Below are positions 46,201 through 56,676 of a DNA stretch of 64,000 nucleotides, piece by piece (positions within the stretch are counted from its first letter, which is position 1; each line of letters opens with the position of its first letter). The stretch covers positions 7,907,207 to 7,971,206 of the forward strand of contig JARUPZ010000020.1 in assembly GCA_031213475.1 (NCBI GenBank), read 5' to 3'. Under the pieces are notes generated by a model. The model saw nothing but the letters and a program-made list of their open reading frames with translations, was not told where the DNA came from and did no database searches. This DNA is from Nereocystis luetkeana. Lineage: Eukaryota > Sar > Phaeophyceae > Laminariales > Laminariaceae. The position numbers were made by a program, and so were the translations under genes.

Positions 46201-48807
46201 TTGTTGTACTGTTCTTCACCTCGTACGTTCCGGAACCGGGAGCCACGTATGTACCGACAAGCCGTCCAGATTGCCGCACGTCTTTATTCTCCAGAAAACG
46301 ATCATTTGTCGTAGCACCCCGAGCAGGGCATGTACGGACCTCAAGGACGTCCGTACGGTTGTCCGCTATGTGACTGCTGCACGAAGAAAGCGTTTTAAAA
46401 AGCAGTTGGGGGGGCATGCATGGCTGTTTAAGTACGCGTTTGCTAAGCAGCACCTTCACTTTACGTGGCTTCACTGGCTTGGTTTTGAGCCTTGTTTACG
46501 TATGTTTCGGGGATCAGAGCCTGTGGCGCGCGTTTCATTCATTAGTTTCATCGTACATATTAAGGTAGAGGTGTACTTTTGTGGCTGCGTATCTTAAGGA
46601 CCCTTATATGTACGATCAGCCCGGCAGATTTATCCCCGTATGATGGGTCCTGTGTTTCATATTTGGGTGCTACTTCGTATGCATGTGTGAAACGAAGTGT
46701 TTATCAACTCCGTATCATATACCAGTGCACAGCAGCAGTATTTGTTCAGGTTCAGTAGTACTTGCTTCAGCCTGACGCCACACGGTAAGCGGGTGTGACC
46801 CTTACGAATCCACCTCACAAGAAAACATGGGTCGTTCCACGATCCCAGCTTCGACATCCCAAACAGAGACACTTCGAAATGCCTACTGTAGTAGCATGTC
46901 TCAGCCTCCGAGCACGTATACAACTTTCCGTAAAAATAAAACCTTCAATCACACGGACTGTGAAAGTATGAGTTTCGCGACCTGTGAAATCAGGCTGTAC
47001 GTACCTAGTTATATTGGCATGTATGTATGAAGTGTATGCATTGTTGTACACCCCTCGCTCCTGTTATGGTATGTGCACCAGCTACAGCCGCGTTTTGAGT
47101 TTAGACGTGTGCGGGCAATGGAACGGGGGTGGTGCGGTACGCCTATCAAGGCTCGAACTTCGTTCTAGCTTTTCCTTCGTTGCTTAGGCCCCTGCAGATA
47201 ATGCAGGCAAAATCCACGCGAACCCATTCGCAAAGCGCAACGGACAACTCACCTCTGGGACGCAGATGACTCCATCGGCAGTGTAAGTGGTACCGGACAC
47301 ATCTCGCCGTCGACAAGCGGCCTGTAGACCGCCACGCCGCCATCCGATGGTTGTTCTTGAGCTCCATTCGTGTTGATCAATATTGTTTTAAAGAAAAATA
47401 CGTTTCCTCCTGGGTACGACAAAACAATACCAATGACCAGAAAGGGCAGCAAACCATGTGAATATCCTGGACAAGCTACAGCTGCCAAAACCAGCTTGGG
47501 GGGGGGGCGTTAGGGTGGCTACTATCTAATTCACCACCTGGGCAGACGATCAGAAGTCTGTTCGAAAAAAAGTCGCCAAGACGACATTAGCGGTTGCTTC
47601 ACCAAGAACCATCGAACACAAGATGTCCAAACAAGTGCTTTTGAACACCGTAACGTGCAAACGTTTCATCAATAGGTGCAGGGACACAACCGACGATGCT
47701 TAACCCTTTTAGTCCTGCACTCCACAAAAGCCTTAATCTAACTCTAATTCAAGGTGGTTTGTCCCCACAACGGGATTGAGGCCTTCAAGTAGACAAGCAA
47801 GCGCGACTGACTGTGGGCTAAGAATACGCCGAGACGTTTTATGCCCTCCTCTAACCAGACAACATCATCTTTAACAAAGAACATCGTGGAAACGAGGGTT
47901 CGAAAAAACGACTGAAGGCTCGAGCAAAAAATATCAAGGCTTCATAGTGTAAGGTTTTTTATGGTTTTCGGGCGCTGTTTTAGCGGCCCACGGCGTAACG
48001 CCGATTGAAACGGGTTTCGATAGTTCAAAATGCTACGGTGCGGTGGGGTGTGGTTCGGTATGGTGCAAACATGCTTTCAGCTGCTGTTTCGTACCGTGCA
48101 GCTGACGGTGCACCGTTCAAAACTACGAGGTATTTCGCGGCTCACCGTAGGGCTAAACCGTACCCGGACGGTGAGAAACTTGCAGCCCTCGGCGCTCTCG
48201 CCTTACCCGTAGACGGAACTGCCAGCATACTATGTATTGAACTCAGCATATGTGAATGTGCACAAGTCGCCTCGGGTCTCAAGTATAGCTAAATATTACA
48301 AGCGTCAGCCACAGACTAGGCGAAGAAACGGGCCGGCGTTAGGTTTTATGAGGTAGTTTCTTCTGACATGAGTACGAAACAACAAGAGGTATCAGGTACC
48401 TGGCACGTCATGGCGCCATCGTACGCGCCTTTACGCTTCAACTCAAACTAATAGCTATCAACGACAAAACCCTGGCATAAAACAGTATCGAGCCCCCACA
48501 ACAACATACACCCACCTCCCTTCGCGGGCCCGCCGTTGTTGACGTATTCATCGACGTAGAAGATCGCGGTGTGATCGGAGGTGGTTAATTCCTGTGGGGC
48601 AAGCTTTAGGGCGGCATCGGGCAAAAGGGGAATATTAACGTGTTCAGGCCTTGGACGCTTTGCTGCGGATACTAAAATCGCACCGTCACAAAGCCCATAT
48701 ATGATGCTTGGTGCATCCCTAAGAGCAACGGGTCCCACAGATGTTTTTATCCGGTGAAAGTCAAAACGTGATCGCTGGCGCACCTCCGCGGATTCCGTGG
48801 TGCTGTT
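27565..48807 (-). CDS. Gene B: PA14-like protein with thirteen tandem two-exon modules
   Basis: 5' exons on the minus strand: 48,807 or 48,783-48,516 (exit 1); 48,218-48,146 (2/2); 47,321-47,253 (1/2); 46,376-46,220 (1/0). Thirteen modules follow, each an X exon of 175 bp (entry 0, exit 1) and a Z exon of 101 bp (entry 2, exit 0). X exons end at 45,262, 43,844, 42,438, 41,021, 39,611, 38,191, 36,779, 35,359, 33,942, 32,532, 31,123, 29,705 and 28,292; Z exons start at 44,528, 43,117, 41,704, 40,287, 38,877, 37,458, 36,045, 34,626, 33,208, 31,798, 30,389, 28,971 and 27,565. Every phase matches. Each module gives 92 residues: LPARLEGQLLAPS ... GFRLFLDHNLVMNTWQ, then ITKELMVLVDPIKG ... HAIGLDYEEHS, then VSFVWD of the next module. 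This follows the PA14 pattern (W/R-x-G-x-x-x-x-P; G-x-R-L-x-x-D; L-x-x-G; I-x-L-x-Y-x-E; V-x-x-x-W). PA14 domains bind carbohydrate in many surface or secreted proteins. Total module length is about 1,196 residues. The start codon, signal peptide and 3' end are not found. Confidence 0.62.
34170..39905. repeat. 2,832-bp higher-order repeat: units 6-7 copied as units 8-9
   Basis: Sequence from about 34,170 to 37,073 recurs at +2,832 (about 37,002-39,905) with no difference noticed, while other unit pairs differ at many sites. The most recent event in the array was therefore duplication of a two-unit block, or the assembly duplicated it. Confidence 0.85.
45694..45932. mobile_element. 239-bp MITE-like element at the array edge
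   Basis: Perfect 17-bp terminal inverted repeats (CGTTCTACGATAGAGGT at 45,694-45,710 and its complement at 45,916-45,932). It sits in the stretch that reads AGTCGGTCCGTCCTTAAC in the other units. GGTC-like bases on both sides could be a target duplication but are not exact. No coding capacity. Confidence 0.75.
45933..48680. repeat. Segmental duplication, copy B (partner 11,340-14,213)
   Basis: Colinear with copy A; it carries the four 5' exons of gene B. Exon lengths of 69 and 157 bp are identical in both copies. The 73-bp exon has acceptor GGCAG here but no AG at that place in copy A. The duplication breakpoint is near 48,680, within exon 1. Confidence 0.85.
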
Positions 48808-48861
48808 CTGTTGTTACGTACGCGCTGATCACCCTTATATCCCCTCGTCTAATGATTTAGT

Positions 48862-49537
48862 AGCGGCACTTGACAACTTTTTGCTGCGTTCTCGTCCTGG
48901 TGTTTAGCGCCGTTCACAGCACTTCTGCGTTTTCAGCATCCCCGCAATCACAGGTTCTATCACAGGGTTTCTATAGGCTAACCGCGGCGTTTCATCCACA
49001 CAACATTCATCAGGGCGCTAGTCCATTCATAGAACGAGTGCAAATGCCCAAAGAAGACGGCTATGTAACGGCGCACCTCTTGGCCGCAGTCGATGACGCC
49101 GTCGGTATTGTCGCCGTGCAGGAGGGCGCGGGTGATCACGTTCTTCGCGGCGGCCGCTTCGAAGTTTACCCGTTGAGAAGAAACAGGAATTTCTCGCCCG
49201 ATGGCGCCATAGGGCGAGAAATTCTTGTTTTTTCTCAGAGGTTAAACTTCGAGGCGCCCCCAGCGAAGAACGTCATCACCCGCCCCCCCTTCACACGGCG
49301 ATATAATCGACGGCATCGTCGATGGCGGACAAGAGGTGCGGCGATACATAGCAATTTTATATGGGTATTTGTACTCGTTCTACAAATAGACTAACGCTCT
49401 GATGAATGCTGTGTTGATGAAAATCCGAGGTTAGACTACGAAAACCCTGAGATTGCGGGGATGCTGAACACGCGAAGTGCTGTGAATAGCGCTAAACGCC
49501 ACAACGAGCACGGAGCAATAAACTGTCAAGTGTCGTT
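48862..49537. repeat. Long inverted repeat (fold-back), arms about 340 bp
   Basis: Left arm 48,862-49,205, right arm 49,206-49,537. The centre ATGGCGCCAT (49,201-49,210) leaves no spacer. Arms are similar along their full length, with mismatches and a net 12-nt difference. The innermost 90 bp is nearly perfect. The left arm keeps an open plus frame from 48,870 (starting at TTG, after an in-frame TAG) that begins FCCVLVLVFSAVHSTSAF, which looks like a signal peptide with an ASAF-like motif. Because it lacks an ATG it may be an exon fragment. A hairpin RNA source is an inference. Confidence 0.8.
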
Positions 49538-49539
49538 AC

Positions 49540-50160
49540 CAAGTCATGCGCCTTCGAGAAAACTGGCAGCACCTACTATTAATAGTAGAAGAGCCATGGC
49601 CATATAACTTGGATCGGTCAGCTCGAGACATTCGCGGCTGAACGTAGGCTATATAATTGCTTCAGATGCGAAATAAATAACCAGAGTATATTGTAGCGTT
49701 CGATAAAAACCACATGAGATACCTTGCTGAACATTCTGCATGATGACACACAACCTCTATCATGCAAAAAAAGGTGTTGTATTCACAACGTTACGAAGGC
49801 ATGATGCGTGGCTAGGTTTGTACAGGTAAAGCCAGATGATGCTAGCAGAGAGGTATACCTGGTCCCTACTCATGGGCTTAACGAGGTACCAGTGTTTTCG
49901 CAACGCACACTGTTGTTTGTGCTGCGTTTATATCACGCACTACTGTAGTACTTCATCTGCGGCAATCATTGCATTCCTCACAATCACTATCAGTCGGGGG
50001 CTCCCTGCATGTGACGGTGGTTCGACAAAAACGTGCAAAACCACTGCGAGATGTTTGGCGATGCCACTCGAAAAAAAAGCTAACATCAACAACAAGAGGA
50101 AATCGCTATGAGCTGTTAATAGCCTGCACTTTGTGGGTGGGAGTTGACCGACACAAACTA
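49540..50160. other. No gene seen
   Basis: Interval between the fold-back and the minus-strand exon at 50,163. Only short frames. Confidence 0.4.
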
Positions 50161-50162
50161 AC

Positions 50163-50301
50163 CTGTGGACTCTGATCGGCGTTCCTGCCACCGAAGGCGT
50201 CGCGGCGAATCTTGTCATGAACAGCACTTTCTTTCGAGTAGAACGCAGTGTTGGAGAATGAAGAGTTCCACGGGTCGATCGTTATCACCGCGGTGTCCAC
50301 G
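50163..50301 (-). CDS. Internal exon, PW-NSSFSNT family
   Basis: Acceptor GGTTTAAG, entry with one base, 46 codons, donor CAG|GTTAGT, exit phase 0. Core VDTAVITIDPWNSSFSNTAF, then VHDKIRRDAFGGRNAD. Two degenerate relatives lie in the 7-8 kb fold-back. Family unknown. The exon at 50,660-50,866 on the same strand may precede it, though the joining phase is not resolved. Confidence 0.5.
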
Positions 50302-50659
50302 CTTAAACCGATGACACGAACTAAGAAAAAACGTTGGGTACGGGAGAGGGGAGGGGACGGTTGACCAACTCGTGGCGACGCACTCTACCGGACATCCCAA
50401 AACACACGCCTTGCCTTTGCTCTGAATGCATACAACGACAGAAACGACCGAAGGTGCGGGTCCATTCATGAATGCACCCTGGGGGGGGATACTCATGTAG
50501 TTAATGACCGTAGTCGTATGAGGAGGGGCTCAATTGGCTGTGTTGCTTGTGGAGATTAGAGCACTCTGAGAAGGTTACAACGCCAGGCTATAGATCCGAG
50601 CGTCGAGCATCAGCAGGCGTATGATAGCACCAGACTCTAAAACATTTAGTAACCCACGC

Positions 50660-50866
50660 CTAACTGAGCGCACCACCACGAGAGAACATACGCATGATAG
50701 GGTTCGCAATGTGAGCACGGCAGTAGCGAAGAAAGCGGCGGATCAAAGACGTGCCTAACGTATCGTTCGTCGTGACGGCAGTGTGAACGGCCTTCGTGCC
50801 GCCCTCGGAATCAGGGATCAGTATCGACATGGGCGTGAATGTAAGGATCTTTTGGTAAACAGACAT
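50660..50866 (-). CDS. Possible first exon, 68 codons
   Basis: ATG at 50,866 to TAG at 50,660. The sequence MSVYQKILTFTPMSILIP continues with TNDTLGTSLIRRFLRYC and has normal amino-acid balance. GTATGT after ATCATGC (near 50,680) is a strong donor candidate, so the real exon may end there. No domain recognised. Confidence 0.35.
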   Translation of the reverse strand: MSVYQKILTFTPMSILIPDSEGGTKAVHTAVTTNDTLGTSLIRRFLRYCRAHIANPIMRMFSRGGALS

Positions 50867-51467
50867 ATTACATATATTTTGAATGATGTCTGACCGACGA
50901 GAAGACAGGGGTTGACGAGAAGTTTTTCATCATGATGGATTCAGTATTGGAAACTTGAAGCTCGAATTTGCCCGGGTTTTTCATTTCTTCGAGCGCTCTC
51001 TTGGAGGATCGGGTTCAACGCCCTCCGCCCTTCGTTTTCGGTTGCATACCTCACCGTGAACGCGTACGTGGGCCGAGAGAGACAAACGAGAAGTTTTTTC
51101 TTGTTTTTTTTTAATCATCACTTTTACTTTCCAGCCTAACTCGTAAAAGGTTTTAACCCTCAACAAATTTCTGGACAAGCCGTGGTCACAGGTGTCTAAC
51201 GTCCTCCCCCCCGGTACGTGTCTATATTTTTTGTCGCGCATAGGATTCGGCATTCCCACTGCTCGACGATTTTCATCGGATGTAGCTAACTCACGCTCTA
51301 GAAAAACGGCAGTTTTCGGGCACAAAGATGAGTGCATGTGGAAGATTGAACGGAACAAATCGGCTCCCGCTATATGCGGCTGCATCCTGCGCAAAAAATT
51401 GTGCAGGACGTGTGTTGTCAATGTCAACCTTGCACGTGGACCCAGACAAACCCAACCCCAAGCCAGA

Positions 51468-51500
51468 CCCTAACCCTAACCCGAACCCGAACCCCAACCC
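51468..51500 (+). repeat. Short telomere-like tract
   Basis: CCCTAACCCTAACCCGAA followed by CCCGAACCCCAACCC. Two exact CCCTAA units, then drifted ones. It also encodes a Pro-Asn run, so it may be a simple coding-type repeat rather than a telomere relic. Confidence 0.6.
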
Positions 51501-51943
51501 TTTGGAGGAACCGAGGTCGGCAGGAGCAGTCACGCGACTCCGCTGAGTGTTTTGGTGGCGTTAAAAACAAAAAACGCAGGGGGGCTGAAAGACCCGCCTT
51601 GACCAACAAGACCCGCACCATGCACAAATTTTTACGCAGGATGCAGCTGGACATAGGTCGAGTCGAGGAAATATGGGGTTTGTGGAGAGGTAATGGATCG
51701 TTGAAAAGAGGGGATAGCGAAGAAGATCATTCATAGAGTTGACGACGGGTTCAGTTGGTTGACTGGGAAGACAGAGGCAGGGAAGGGTTGAGATAGAAAC
51801 GGACAAGGCCATATAGTACGGAGCTCTACTCGTGGGTGCGGACGAGTTTGGGTCTGACATTGGGTAGGAGGCCGGCGAGTTAAAATAAGAGGTGGCCGTG
51901 GCAAACGCTGATGCGATGGTAGCTGTTGCTGTAGAAGCGGAAA

Positions 51944-53606
51944 ATGCCCCAAGCTGCAGCTGAGGCAGACGAGGTTGCGGAGGCGGAGAACGCTGCTGCT
52001 CTTGTCGTGGCCGCTGCTGCTGCGGACTTGGCACTTGCTGGAGGCGAGGATGAGGGGGGCGGATCGAACGCAGCTATCGCCAAGGGAGCAAAGGTGACTG
52101 TCGAAGACAGTTTTACAGCAATGACGAGGGGCTTCGAGGTCGTTTTGGGGGAATACGGTCGGGCGGGGTCTTTTCTTCGGGAATGGCGCGATGTTCGACA
52201 ATTGTTGTTCGCGCACGCAGCGAGACACCAGAATGCCCTCGCAGGAGAATTTGAGCTTCACATATCTGATGCGATTATCTCGTCGATTGAATCAGGATTT
52301 TGTGGACGTGGCAAAAGGGGTCGGAAACGTAGCTGCCGCCATCGAAAGTCGTCGTTCCCGAACGGTCCGCTCATGCTGGGTCAGAATGTTCCAGTTTATT
52401 TGCCGCCGCCGGAATTTCCGAGGACTCGCTCAGTCACGGATCGAATTGGAGGGGTTCAGCAACAGTTGGCATTGCAATCAGTGATGGGGGGAACAAAAAA
52501 GAGAGGAGTGGAGAGGGAAGAGGCCCGCTGGGGAAGAGGAAGGGCACGCTGGCGGGAGGAGTGGTGTATTCGCAGCAGCCGGCAGAGGCGACACAAGCGC
52601 TTGGCGTGTCAACGAGAGTAAGAATTGGGAGCGTCTGGATGCCCGGGCGGTACGTGCATGTGCCATTGGAAGAGTGAGTGATGTTCGCTGGGGCACTCGT
52701 GTCGATTTAAGCACGACAGACAGGCGACGAACAGCCGTGTCGGGGGTGCGGAGGCAGCATCGGGCGGTTTCTGTTTTGGAGGTGGTTTCGGACGAGATGG
52801 AGGAGGAGGGAGCGGAAGGGGAGCGGAAGGGGGGGCACCATCAGGGGATCCTATAGGGTCGGCTCGGATGTCTGGAGGTGGCGGTGATTTGGTGGCGGGG
52901 GACGGGGTGGTACTATTCGATGTTGAAGACACAGGCCTTGCAAGACATAAGACATAGCAGTTGTTCACAATCGCGCAAACGTCTGATGTATTATGATTGG
53001 TTGGTTGGTGTGATTTATGTAGCTGCAAATTGTCCAACGGGCATACGCGGTGGGTTTTGTGCTTTCCCGAATGGGTTGCATAAATATATATTCGGACGAT
53101 TTTTCAGGGTCATGAGGAAGAGGGATGGAAAAACCCTTGACCTCAGTTTACAAGTCTACAATTCAACGCGACTACAACCTTAATAGAGACTTCGCAACGC
53201 CATCTCTTCTTTTGCTCCCGCGCCTCATGGCAAGGTCGAGCGGCGCATCACCCGGTGCACGAGTTGTCCCCTCACGCTAGCGAAAGGTGACATATAAGTC
53301 AGGGTGGCTCGTGCCAGAGGGTGGGCGCTAGGGATGGACTACTACTGGACGCCGTGCTGAGGGAGACCCGGTGACAGGTTGCGAAAATGGGTTTTGAGGT
53401 GGCTGCTACGCAGTAGACCTGCCTTGGATAAGCGATACTCGCGGAGTAAAAATGGCGAGATGGGCTGACCGACGAGGAAAAGGTCGACGTCGGGGTAGAG
53501 TATTGGAGTGCCGAAGAATGGCAGAATCTCAAGGCTAATGCGGAACGCGGTAAACAGCAGCAGTACAGCGACCACTACTACCCGCAAGATCACTACCAAC
53601 AGGAGA

Positions 53607-53637
<31 letters not shown>

Positions 53638-54934
53638 CCACCATCAGCAACAGTAATTCAGCGACCCCCCGGAAGACCAGTACCAGCAGCAGCAGGGTTT
53701 TCACCAGTACCACCAGCAACAGCAATTAAGCGACCCCTGCTACCCGCAAGATCACTACCAACAGCAACATCAGCAGCAACAGCAACGTTATCACCAGCAG
53801 CAACAGCAGTACCACCAGCAACAGCAATTCAGCGACCCCTACTGCCCGCAAGATCACTATCTCCAGCAGCAGGAGCAGCAGTTACAAGGTGCCATTCGGC
53901 GAGGCCCGGCCGACGTTAGTTACGCACAACACGTAAACGTTAGAGCAGATGGGAGAGGAGCACCAGCCCAGGAGAGCAACGCCCCACCATCAAGCGCAAT
54001 ATCCCTGATTGCGATTGCGTCGAGCAAAAAAATCGGACGCGGGTATGCAGTGGATTTATCCGCGTTCCCGACGCTGTATGTGGAAGATCGACCAGCGATT
54101 AGTGACTGCATCACGAAGGCCGTGCGGGAAGGCATGGAAAAAGAGCACGCAGCGGCAAACACAGGGGTTTGGTAATTGCAGCAGCCAAAGCAGGTGGTCA
54201 ATGTTCCGTTTAGGAAACAGGAGGAGCAGGTGGTGAACGTGGAGGAGGAGCGCATGCAGGAAGGAATTTCACAGCTGAGCGAAAGGGGCCTGGTGAGGCG
54301 TGAGGAGGAGCTGGTTGGGCGTGAGGAACAGGTAAAAAAGGATGCGAACCAGGAGGAGCATGGACAGGAGGTGATGGAGGAACATGTACAGCAGAAGAAG
54401 TCGCAATCACAGCTACTTCAGGAGGAGCCACCAGCTTCGACTTCCCCCGCGCCGTGGCCGCCGTCATTGCCAGCTGAGTGCGAGGGCAAGCAAGGTTGGG
54501 AGGACAAGGATTTGGGCCACCGGGGGTTGACGGTGGGCAAGGTGCCCGACGTTGGACTCGTGGAGGAGCATACCCAGCCGCGGCAGCAGCAACGACGCCA
54601 GGAGGAGCCACTAGCTTCGACTTCTCCCGCGCCATGGCCGCCCCCATTGCCCGGGTTGACGGTGGGCAAGGTGCCCGACGTTGGACTGATGGAGGGACAC
54701 CCCCAGCCGCAGTAGCAGCAACGACGTCAGGAGGAGCCACCAGCTCCGACTCCTCCCACGCCATGACCACCCCCATTGCCCGCTGAGCGCGAGGGCGAGC
54801 AAGGTGTGAGCGGATTTTGGTATGTCGGCAGCTTCGTGGGCTGGGCGACGGAGCCGGGATGTCGTCATCTTACTCGGCTTTGGAGGACGCGGGTACGCGA
54901 GAAGGACAAGGTCACCGCCTATAAGTTTGAGTAA
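51944..54934 (+). pseudogene. Decayed Gln-rich gene with a CCCH zinc-finger-like motif
   Basis: The main frame runs from ATG 51,944, with an Ala-rich start, then SFLREWRDVRQLLFAHAARH. A one-base shift near 52,290 is suggested because NQDFVDVAKGVGNVAAAIE is open only in another frame. Back in the first frame there is C-x8-C-x5-C-x3-H (52,655-52,714), the spacing of CCCH fingers, with TGA as one of the x8. From 53,441 on, the same frame reads VGVEYWSAEEWQNLKANAER, long Gln runs with SDP-YCPQDHY repeats, a Glu/Gln-rich coil, Pro-rich repeats, and GSFVGWATEPGCRHL up to TAA 54,932. In-frame stops: TAA 52,619, TGA 52,679, TAG 53,633, TAA 53,654, TAA 54,173, TAG 54,713, TGA 54,764. Sister repeats show Gln at 53,654 and 54,713 and Trp at 54,764, so these are C-to-T or G-to-A changes. 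Original function unknown; the CCCH motif suggests RNA binding. Confidence 0.5.
53606..53720 (+). repeat. CAG triplet tract
   Basis: CAG x8 followed by mixed CAG/CAA/CAC; it encodes the Gln-rich part of the decayed gene. Length-variable tracts of this kind recur in the window. Confidence 0.85.
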
Positions 54935-55409
54935 GGAATGCCTTCTTCGTTTTTCTCTTATCTGGTTTATATGTGCTTCTGGTTGTGGTGTACGAGCAAT
55001 TCAAGTAATTTTTAGTCTCACTAATAGACTACTGCATCGATTGTACCGCGTATAAGAGGTTGTTCTGTCTGGTAGGGTGGATGTAGAAATTTTACGTTGA
55101 TGATTGGCGAATCAAATGGATGATTGTGAATTTCAGTATCACGGTTTGCGTACCTGGCTATCAATAGGCAGGTATGGTACTCGTACCACGTTGTAGACCT
55201 TGGTTGTCTGAGTTATTGTAGGCTTTTCCTGGAATAAACGTTGTACTTGGCAAAAGTATGATTGTGTCTTCGCTTTCTGTTATTATAGTCGTTTATTAGA
55301 GCAACACTACACATTGTCGGATGGCAAGCGTAATAATAATAATAATAATGATTGTGAATTTCGGCATCTCTGTTTGCGTAAACATCATATACGTGCATGT
55401 GAATTTTCG

Positions 55410-55425
55410 TACCAGGTACCTGGTA
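55410..55425. repeat. 16-bp perfect palindrome TACCAGGTACCTGGTA
   Basis: Its half-site TACCAGGTA or its complement recurs at many scattered places in the window (for example 13,913, 21,140, 46,143, 56,928, 61,079). Confidence 0.8.
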
Positions 55426-55496
55426 TTTGATATTATTCGTTTTGGATTATTTTGTTTGGTGCTCAATCCACCAATGGATGTACCTGATATGTAATA

Positions 55497-56605
55497 CAAG
55501 GCGCTTCGCTCCGCGGGCGGCCTACGCCGCCCGCTACGCTCGCTCAGGAAGGAAAAAAGTACATCAAATTATGCGAAGTGACAGAGGTCCACGGTTGAGT
55601 TCAGGTCGTAATTGCAAACCGGCGACTTGATAATGCCAAGAGTCCCGCTGGCATGCTTCAGGAAAAAACAGCTCCGAGGCCAGCTCGGATGCACATACGC
55701 TTCGCGTCGCGGATTTCGTACGTACGTACATACCCCAAGTAGGATACTACTGCTGTCTGTACTTATTTTCTTCTTTCGATATGCTCTATGTCTGTACTCG
55801 TATGTACGAAGAAAGCGAAAGCACAGCACGGCACAGCAGCAAAAACCATGAAAATGAAACCGAAAACTCGGAAAGGAAAAAAATCCCCGTCCCCTCTCGT
55901 GTAATACTTTTCTGCCTGATTGGAACACCTTACACACGGTCAAAAAGAAGAAAAGAAAAAAATCGCACAGAAGAGCTTCTCTCTCAGCCTCGTACGCCGC
56001 CCGCCCCTCTCGCGACCAGCTCGCTACCGATTCGGTCCGGGTAAAGCTTTCATCACTCTCTGCCACAATCAGCTCCATCGCCCGCCTCGCGTGAAGCCCG
56101 GTGCTCACCGTGGCCGTCGTTCGCCAGCTCGATAATGTTGGTGTTCAAACTGCACACCTCCCTCTTTCAACGTCAACGTGGTCGCAAAAATAAGCACCGC
56201 TTGAATTTTATCTTGCCGTCCCGAACGACCCTTATAACTCGTACATACTCTATCAACAATCATCAATCGAAGCCACACAAAGCCCGTTCATGCATCCCTC
56301 GTGTCTCGAGGCACACGCGACGCCTAGGCACGAAAGCGGCGACCGCGCTCCTTGCAACCCCCCCTCTACCCGCCAGCACCCGCGGACACCCGCGACGGTG
56401 GCGGGTGCTCCCGCGATGCCGTGCTCGGAGTACACGCACGCACACGAAACGAAAGAAGAAAAAAGGGAGAAAGGACCGAGAAAACAAAGATCTGCTGGAA
56501 AGGTCCGGCAAGTAATGAAAGGAGGCGGTTTGGAAGTGGGAGCTCTGAGAGGCCAGGGATGCACCAACCGGCACGCTCAGGGATTGTGATCTAAGTATGT
56601 AGTTC
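55497..56605 (-). mobile_element. Inverted fourth copy of the 1.1-kb hairpin-ended element
   Basis: Complete copy in the opposite direction to 17,651-20,948, with TA at both edges (55,495-55,496 and 56,606-56,607). The hairpin GCGGGCGGC/GCCGCCCGC is near 55,516-55,537. The conserved coding block is intact on the minus strand near 55,965-56,043. Confidence 0.8.
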
Positions 56606-56676
56606 TATGTACGCACTATCTCTGAATGGAATGCGCGTAGCTTTTCCCGGTGGAAATTCCGTACAACGTATATATA

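Noticed and set aside
48005..48292. Plus-strand frame conserved between the duplicated segments (RAKPYPDGEKLAAL...)
   Set aside because: The same block on the minus strand is bounded by splice donors in both copies (GTGAGC and GTAAGC) and fits the phases of gene B, so the plus frame is taken as its shadow.
53633..54715. Alternative genetic code with TAA/TAG as Gln
   Set aside because: Tempting because stops fall at Gln positions and the frame continues. But a TGA replaces Trp in the same frame, the stops fit deamination, and other good exons here end in TAA or TAG.
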